Position numbers and translations under genes: made by a program. Below are positions 57,528 to 64,000 of a stretch of DNA of 64,000 nucleotides, piece after piece. Source of the DNA: Cercis canadensis (Eukaryota > Streptophyta > Magnoliopsida > Fabales > Fabaceae); the NCBI GenBank assembly GCA_003255065.1, contig QAOA01007897.1:67874-131873 (forward strand). The letters run 5' to 3'. Below the pieces are notes generated by a model that saw only the letters and a program-made list of their open reading frames with translations, searched no databases and had not been told where the DNA came from. Positions within the stretch are counted from its first letter, which is position 1. Each line of letters opens with the position of its first letter.

Positions 57528-58955
57528 TTATGAGCTGCCGAGGCTCCTCAAATTAATTAAGTTTAAGGTCGGTTACCTAAGCTATTTGCAGCATAGGGCA
57601 GCCCTAAGTCGAACCTAAGGATTGTTCTATTTAGTGAATCATATTAAGAAGCATATAAACAGGGGGGTTTTGTTTGTTCAAAGTGTTTGACAGAAATTAA
57701 TTGTAAGTGGTAAAGTTTTAGAGAAAACAACCAATCCAAGCCTTAACTGATTCTGATTTTAGTTCATCCTTGATTTCTAATGATCCATTCAATTATTAAC
57801 CATGTTCTTGGCCTTTAAAACATATCAAGAAGCCTCTTAATGTTCTATGGATGTCCACTGGTTAAGCAACCAGAATTCGGTTTTAACTAAGACTAAATGA
57901 ATTAAGCAAACATTCAAGTCCAGTTTTACCTAAGTCCATGATCCAGCCAAGGTAATTAATCCATCTAAAAGCTCAGAAACATTAATCAACTATACAATCC
58001 TCTTTTATCACATGCAATTAAGCAATCACACATGAAGATCCAAATTCGAATTTCAACAATCCAAACAGAATAGTCCAGAGGAAGCAAGAAGCAGATTAAT
58101 CATTGGATGAATAACAACAACACATAATCTCAAAACCAATAATCAGAACAGCCAAAACCTGGATTGATTTGATGAATTAGCCCTCCATGAACAAGAGAAG
58201 CCAAGTTCTTACAAAATATCTAGAGAGAAAACTTAAAAACTAAGAAAAGTTCAAAAGCTGTCTAAAATATCTAAATGACTTCATATGAATTTCGACTGCC
58301 CCTTTGTGCTGATATAGACCTCCAAAATTACATGCACACCCAAAATGCCCTTAGGGCACACTTGTTCCCATGGGCCTTAGCTTTAATTGGGCTTTGGTTT
58401 GGGCCCATTTGGACTTGTCATGAGGAAGTTAGGCCCATTTAAGTGCCAATAGGTGTCTGGAACCATCAGCCAACTTCTACTGCAAATAAGACCATCTTAA
58501 ATATAAAATATGGTAAACCGGTATTCATAACAATTGAAGCTCTGTTTGTTAGTTTTCCAATGGTACTAGTTTCAAGTCCATATGATATCCACAACTCAAG
58601 TTATGGGCCAAACACTGCATGTAGGTCAGGATCCTGCGACAACATGTCTTCTCTGGCTTCCAGGCTGCATATGACCTTCTGGACGTCCGAATTGGCTTGG
58701 AGCCCTGAAAGAAAGTTGTAGAAAATTCTCTCAGCTTTCCTACAAGGTATAACTCGGAATTTTTAGACATCCAGAACTCAAGATATGCACGAAACACAGA
58801 GACAGCATAAAATGCTCAGTATTGCTGGAAATTGAAATTAGGCACAAATGGATCCAAAGTCATGAAATGAGGTCCAAGTCTATGCAATTCAACCCAAAAG
58901 AGGTTTAAAAGACTAAGTATGAGGGATAACTATTGTATAAAAAGTGTGTTCATCA
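57528..58955 (-). repeat. 5' LTR of the Athila element
   Basis: Starts TTATGAGCTG in plus reading (TGATGAGCTG in the partner, one change) and ends GTTCATCA; paired with 48223-49651. The open frame at 58443-58721 is part of the LTR. Confidence 0.92.
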
Positions 58956-60880
58956 ACTATGCAGGGAAAGTTTTAGGACCTGCACCTCTACAATTTTAGG
59001 GAACAATATTCATAAACACATAAAAGAAAGGGAAGGGAAACTGAGGAACCAAGTCAGGGAACAAGAGCCTGGACTTTGGAAATGTCCTTACCAGCAACCA
59101 CATTTGCAACATTACTCCCACCTGAAGGAGGCGGATACAACCCATAAGACTCTTATAAATTCAAAACATTTGGGTCCAGGGGTTTCGGGGGCAGCCCATC
59201 AAAGGAAAGGCTATTAACATCTGCTCCAACAAGTTTACCTAACGAAGATTAAGGCAAGAAACCAGAAGGAGAGGGTTGGCTAGCAAGATGGCCCATGATC
59301 TTATCTCCACTAGGCCCAACATTATCCTTGCCTAAGAATTTCTTGAGAGATTGAGCCTTAGTTCTAAAGGCATTATGAACAACTAAGGATTTCTCTTTAG
59401 CAGCTTGGTTATTGGGCTTTTTAAGAATCAAGCCCATTTTTTAGATTGTTTTGCCTCACTTTCATATTCTGATGCTTTGACCCTTTATTTTTGCCTGAGG
59501 CTGATTTCTTGCATTTTCCCCTAGCATTAATTGCACCATCATTAAACAACTCATTTTCATCCGAGATCACATCACTAGACTTTCCTAAAGAATCGCCTTG
59601 GTCATTAACAACCTTCTCCTCTAGTTCCGCAATTAATGCGAAGCGAGAATTCTAGCCAAAATTGCTGTCTGATTTGTTACCCTCAAGAGCCCTTTTGATG
59701 CTTGAGAAGTTGCTAGGCTCCTCCTCCATCCTCCGAGGAGGAGCTGTGCGGCATTTCTGGGTATGTTTGGCCAACATCCAATGGCCAAAAGCATCAGATC
59801 CAATTTTATCATCTCCATTAATGGATGACGGAGGCGAAGCAACATCTTTCAACGAAATACTAGAAGGAGTCTCTGAATCTTGACTTGCAGGCTTTTAGAG
59901 AAGGAGACAATGCTCTTTACGATGACCATACATACCATAATGGAAGCAAACCATATGTAAACCCTCATATTCCACCTTACACAACTTACCTTTGAATTGG
60001 ACTGTAGCTAAATTTATTTCAACACAGAGATGAGCAAAACAACCCATGTTCACAAAGATTTCCTCCCCTTCCTGGATCATAGTATTCAAGTCAATCTTCA
60101 AGGTTTTGCCAAGCATGTTGCCAAACCTCTATAAGAATGACCTAGTATAATACTCCAACGGCAATCTAGGAATTCGGATCCACACCACAACCTTACACAC
60201 CTCTTCATCCCAAGGACCAAAGTTTGGCCTCTAGCATTGCACCATGACATAGTGGCCAATAATCATCCAAGGACCATCCTCTAAGACATGGGCATAATTA
60301 GACACGTTAGAAAAATGAACCACAAAGAAGTCATTTTCTAAATCAATAAATTGAACATTCCTACAAACCCACATTTTACCTAAGACCTTCACAATCAACG
60401 TGCGATGCCATGGCTTCCACCATTCTAAATGCTCCTCATGAGAGATGCGAATGATTGGGCAAAAAGCTTTGTCATTGAAGTCTGTTCCATTCTCATTGAC
60501 AAGTTCTTCCTGGTCAATGTCGTTCATGAGAGGGTCATCCTCCTCCTTTATCTTAACAGCCCAATCATGGTTACCATTCACACCCACTAGCTTATCTCTA
60601 TAGGAAGGAGGAGCTACGGTGGGCTGCTAGTCTGCCATGGGAGATTGTAGAGGCATATCTAGAGCTTCTTCAACATGACACAGAGGTTGAGGTCCTGTGT
60701 TCTCACCATCTTGCTCCCTTTTTGACGAATCATACATAATCACATTCATATTCTCCTCTTTCCCGATAATTCCTTTAGGTTTCTTGTTGCTTCGATGAAG
60801 GAGGTCCTCCTCCTTCGTGGACCACTCATAGTTTCTTATCGCGCTATTCACGTCGCCCATGGTCTCCTATGGTACCTTAA
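58956..60880 (-). mobile_element. L1-type LINE, 5' part (ORF1), continuation of 44131-48222
   Basis: Removing the Athila element and one ACTAT restores a continuous LINE. The 5' boundary is near 60880, just upstream of the ORF1 ATG at 60860, and was not fixed exactly. Confidence 0.85.
59222..60860 (-). pseudogene. LINE ORF1 nucleic-acid-binding protein, broken
   Basis: Starts MGDVNSAIRNYEWSTKEEDL at 60860. A DUF4283-type domain (about 60440-60170) includes LIVKVLGKMWVCRNV and LEDGPWMIIGHYVMVQ. A knuckle remnant CFHYGMYGHRKEHC (about 59935) keeps three of the four CCHC ligands, because the second Cys reads Tyr. A Lys-rich tail follows to about 59222. At least four in-frame stops occur. ORF1 proteins coat LINE RNA; this copy is not functional. 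Confidence 0.85.
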
Positions 60881-61267
60881 TTTTTTTCACCGTTCTTTTG
60901 TCTTTAGTAGCTCTTTAGGATTGGTAAAATGGGTATAATGTTTGGGAAAAATTACACTACATTATGTTAACTTAGCCTCAGTTTTTGTCTCTACTCCATT
61001 ATTTTCTACTTCAAATCTACTCTTAGTCATTTTATTAAATCTTTATGCTTTAAATTATTTTTTCTTTTTGTGACCAAAAAAAAAGAAAATAATTTTATAA
61101 ACCAAAAGATTATTTTACTTTTTTTGCACACAAAGTTTGTGGGTTAATATATTTATGCTTTTAGAACTTTTTTTAGTAGTACAAATGTGTATTTTCAAGG
61201 GAGAAATACACTTCAATGATAAATTGAAGAAAAAAAAATCATTTTGATACCAAAGGGAGCATTTTTT
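60881..61267. other. AT-rich spacer between two LINE remnants
   Basis: No gene is seen. A and T runs are frequent. Confidence 0.5.
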
Positions 61268-63060
61268 GTTTTATTTTTGTATCCTAAACAAGGCTAGAAT
61301 GCCTAACACAAAACAAAGCCTACAAACTGAACCCCCTCTTAGGATAGCCACAATGTCAAGTCATCCCTTAAAGGACTTGAAAGAAACACATGAGAATGAT
61401 AGAAAATAGCAACATCGAACCCATGTTGGGCCCTTTCTTGGCTACAACATCACCACATCTATTCCCCTTTCTAAGAATATGAACCAAAAAGACTGCCACT
61501 TCCTTCCCAAGAGCTCATTTATCTTACAAGTTTGGAAATAGCCACAGTGTAGTGGATTATCACACCATAGTGTAGTGGCTTAGGGAACCTCTAGCAAACA
61601 AGCTTTAACTCGTTAGCTGCTATATTAATTTTCTGTTCCACCTCCATTTCTCTACAAAAAGACTTAGCACACCCCCAAATATTCAACACTGCATTAGGGC
61701 TATCTTCATACACTTCCTCAAAGACAAGAGAGTTCCTATCCATCTATAGAGTATGAATGGCTACCTTAAACACCAGAGCCCAATCATCACACTCCCTTCC
61801 CCAAATACCTCTAAGATATCCCTTTAACTAGTCTTCAAGGTCCTGGCCAAAGAAAGACACCCAAAACTAAGGTTGCACTTGATAAANTTCTCTACAAAAA
61901 GACTTAGCGCACCCCCAAATATTCAACACTGCATTAGGGCTATCTTCATACACTTCCTCAAAGACAAGGGAGTTCCTATCCATCTATTGAGTATGAATGG
62001 CTACCTTAAACACCAGAGCCCAATCATCACACTCCCTTCCCCAAATACCTCTAAGATATCCCTTTAACTAGTCTTCAAGGTCCTGGCCAAAGAAAGACAC
62101 CCAAAACTAAGGTTGCACTTGATAAAACCAATTTGTTGGACCTTTTCACAATCCCTTAAAACATACAGAGTAAATTCGGCCCACCATAAGCTTATCTAAT
62201 CTAACTATGAAATTTTCATCATTGGATAAGTCCTACACAACCTTATCATTGCCCATCCTTACATGCAGAGGGTTTAGACCTGTAATCTTACTACAAATCT
62301 CCAAGGGAAGGAGTTCAAAAAGGCAAGCCCAGTCCCATCCTCCACCTCTCATAAAAAACCCTAAACTAAAGTACTCAACTCCTCTTTGGTGCATGACAAG
62401 GGAGTCCACTCCCTAAGAGATGACACTCTTGATATCCATTTATCATTCCAAAAGTTCACCAAGTCCCCATTACCCAACCTCCATAAGATGTTGTCCTTTA
62501 AATGATGCCATACCTTGCAAACACCTTGCCATACATTAGAGTTAATTGAACAAAGTTGAACCTAAGGCACCATATTAGAGCCACAACGATACTTCACAAC
62601 ACTTTCATCCATAGCTTATATCTCATATTAATCAAACCCTAACCCATATTCATCATGAAAATCGCATTGGTTAGGCGAGAATGGCGCAAACCCAACCCTC
62701 TTAAATCCAGGGGTTGTCGCACCTTATCCCATCTAACAAGGTGAACATTCCTCCTTACCTCAGTAAAGCCTCATAAGAACCTTCTCCCCTTGCGATCCAA
62801 CTTATCACAAACACAGGTGGGCATGAGAGTAGATTGCATGGCATAAGAAGAAATAGCCGACAAAATCGACTAAGTCAACGTAAGACAACCTGCAAACAAT
62901 AAGGAACTAGATTTTAGAGAATTGAGGTTTTGCATAAGTCTCTTAATAATATAGCTAAAAGATTGCTTAGATGTTCATTTATGAAAAAGTGGCACACCAA
63001 GATATTTCCTCAAATCAGTGGCTAGAGAAAAGCCTAGGTTATATGCAATTTTAGAAGCCC
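61268..63060 (-). pseudogene. Second L1-type LINE remnant (ORF2 3' half)
   Basis: Minus-strand translation near 62905-62640 gives LLFAGCLTLT, SYAMQSTLMPTCVCDKLDR and VHLVRWDKVRQP, the region after the LINE reverse transcriptase. A frame near 62460-62330 reads as the following WxND/W region. EEVYEDSPNAVLNIWGCAKS (about 61730-61670) belongs to the end of ORF2. Stops are frequent. It is in the same orientation as the LINE to its left but is a separate, diverged copy. Part of it is doubled around the N at 61887. Confidence 0.78.
61648..62126. repeat. N-flanked duplication of 239 bases
   Basis: 61648-61886 and 61888-62126 are almost identical and meet at the N at 61887. Same pattern as at 6850, 36109 and 40240; probably an unmerged contig overlap. 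Confidence 0.88.
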
Positions 63061-64000
63061 TCATATTGTGCACATTCTTGGAAAAATAGATTCTGATATT
63101 TTCCTTACTTTCTGACCTGAACTCAAACAAAAAGAATCAAGACATCCATTAATGATGTCAACTTGATAAACAAAATGTCTGCGAAAACAAACAAGTCATC
63201 TACAAAATATAGATTGGATAAAGGAGGGATTGATGCAAACTTCTCGGACTTGCCTCGAGACCCAACACAATTAGGAGAGATTTAATTGCCTAAGAAAGTC
63301 TAATCAAATTCTTAAACAGAAAAACAAAACAAAGAGGACATTGACCTGACACTTAGCAAAATGAGAACCAAAGTTATCAAGAAGCCTAAACAAAAAACAC
63401 AAAAAAAAAAAGAACCTTGACCCAGCACTTAACAAAGTGAGAACCAAAGGTATAGAGAAAGATATAGACGTCACACTGAAAAGGAAAAATGAGGTGAGTG
63501 ATAAGTCTTGAAGAACGCCACAAGAATCATAGATTCTTGATAAGCTCAAAAGTTCTTAAAAGAACCAAGAAGGAAAATCTTTTCATTCATCAAAATCTTA
63601 GTTGGCTACTACAAGAGGACTGCCTCCCTTTTTAAAAATAGAAATCCTAACTCCTAAAGAAAAACCCTAATAAAAAAATCTTAACTCCTAAAGGAAAACC
63701 TAATCAGTAAAAAGGCCTAAGTAAAAGGCTCAAACACCTAGGATAACCTAATAACATAAGGAAAGTTAAACATAGTTGGAAATACATTAAAATAGATCCA
63801 AAATGGCAAAAATACGGTGCCCACTCAGATTAACCAAACAAAATGTGCGTTTAGAAAAAAAATGACATGGCGCTACAACGTTGGAAGTTCTGTCCATCAA
63901 ACAGAGGCTGGGCACTGCGGCGTTACGTGTCTTGTGCTACAACGCTGACTTGTTGTTCTTCCAGGTAGAGTAACAACTTTGCGGCACTGAGGGATGGGCA
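63061..64000. other. Unassigned, possibly part of a further LTR
   Basis: A few LINE-like words persist to about 63230. From about 63540 the sequence has AACTCCTAAAG-type short repeats. The last 130 bases are GC-richer, with GGCACTGCGGCG and GCGGCACTGAGG words recalling the GC-rich patches at 6100 and 23400. No ends or coding sequence are visible, so it is not classified. Confidence 0.4.

Larger units (their letters stand above)
48223..58955 (-). mobile_element. Athila-lineage Ty3/gypsy retrotransposon, 10.7 kb, inserted in the LINE
   Basis: LTRs at 48223-49651 and 57528-58955 are each about 1.43 kb. The outside flanks are identical 5-bp duplications ACTAT (48218-48222 and 58956-58960). On the minus strand the primer-binding site TGGCGACGTTGCCAGGG lies just inside the right LTR (about 57503-57520), close to the tRNA-Asp type usual for Athila. 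The polypurine tract GTGGGGGAATT lies next to the left LTR. Coding order is gag, protease, reverse transcriptase, RNase H, integrase. By eye the LTRs differ at about 40 sites (near 3%). No envelope-like ORF is found. A few stops and one frameshift break gag-pol. Confidence 0.95.

Noticed and set aside
1-64000. tRNA, rRNA, or bacterial-type operon features
   Set aside because: No cloverleaf or rRNA-like sequence was recognised, and all evidence points to plant nuclear DNA.

Overview
The window is nuclear DNA of a flowering plant, most likely a eudicot. The evidence is long AT-rich intergenic DNA, GT-AG introns, a plant AP2/ERF transcription factor, a plastid-type plant phosphofructokinase, and plant retrotransposon lineages (Tat/Retand, Athila, copia, L1-type LINE) and hAT transposons. 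I could not fix the species. Only two host genes are supported; nearly everything else is mobile DNA, much of it nested.

Layout. 1-8.3 kb: one intronless ERF gene (2254-2862, minus), two copies of a long-inverted-repeat MITE (3617-4016 and 7511-7897), and a 1.2 kb solo LTR with a perfect 5-bp target duplication (5131-6356). 8.3-19.7 kb: a decayed Tat-lineage Ty3/gypsy element on the plus strand with 303-bp LTRs, a 3' tandem-repeat tract and an antisense ORF; a 2.2 kb non-autonomous hAT that appears to carry host-gene-like exons interrupts its reverse transcriptase. 20.1-24.7 kb: a complete hAT element with a perfect 8-bp target duplication, an uninterrupted two-exon transposase, a second small BED-finger ORF and a seven-unit 72-bp GC-rich tandem repeat. 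25.8-43.3 kb: a plastid-type ATP-dependent 6-phosphofructokinase on the minus strand, 14 exons resolved at base level (1611 bp coding, 536 aa), with TE-filled introns (a copia solo LTR, a gag-RNase H copia deletion derivative, a LINE scrap). 44.1-60.9 kb: an L1-type LINE on the minus strand split by a 10.7 kb Athila element (48223-58955, 5-bp target duplication ACTAT). 61.3-63.1 kb: remains of a second LINE. The last 0.8 kb is unassigned.

Assembly caution: eight lone N bases occur (1217, 1438, 3967, 6850, 31581, 36109, 40240, 61887). Four are flanked on both sides by near-identical sequence of 0.24-1.3 kb (6850, 36109, 40240, 61887), one by a very short repeat (3967), and one lies in the loop of an inverted repeat (1438). 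These look like contig ends whose overlaps, probably two haplotypes, were never merged. The tandem duplications around them should not be taken as biology without checking.

The host genes do not form a pathway. The ERF is a putative stress/jasmonate/ethylene regulator, and the phosphofructokinase is the committing enzyme of plastid glycolysis. I found no clear new multi-gene system. The best candidates for something new are the hAT element with its extra BED-finger ORF and repeat array, the exon-carrying non-autonomous hAT, and the gag-RNase H copia derivative.
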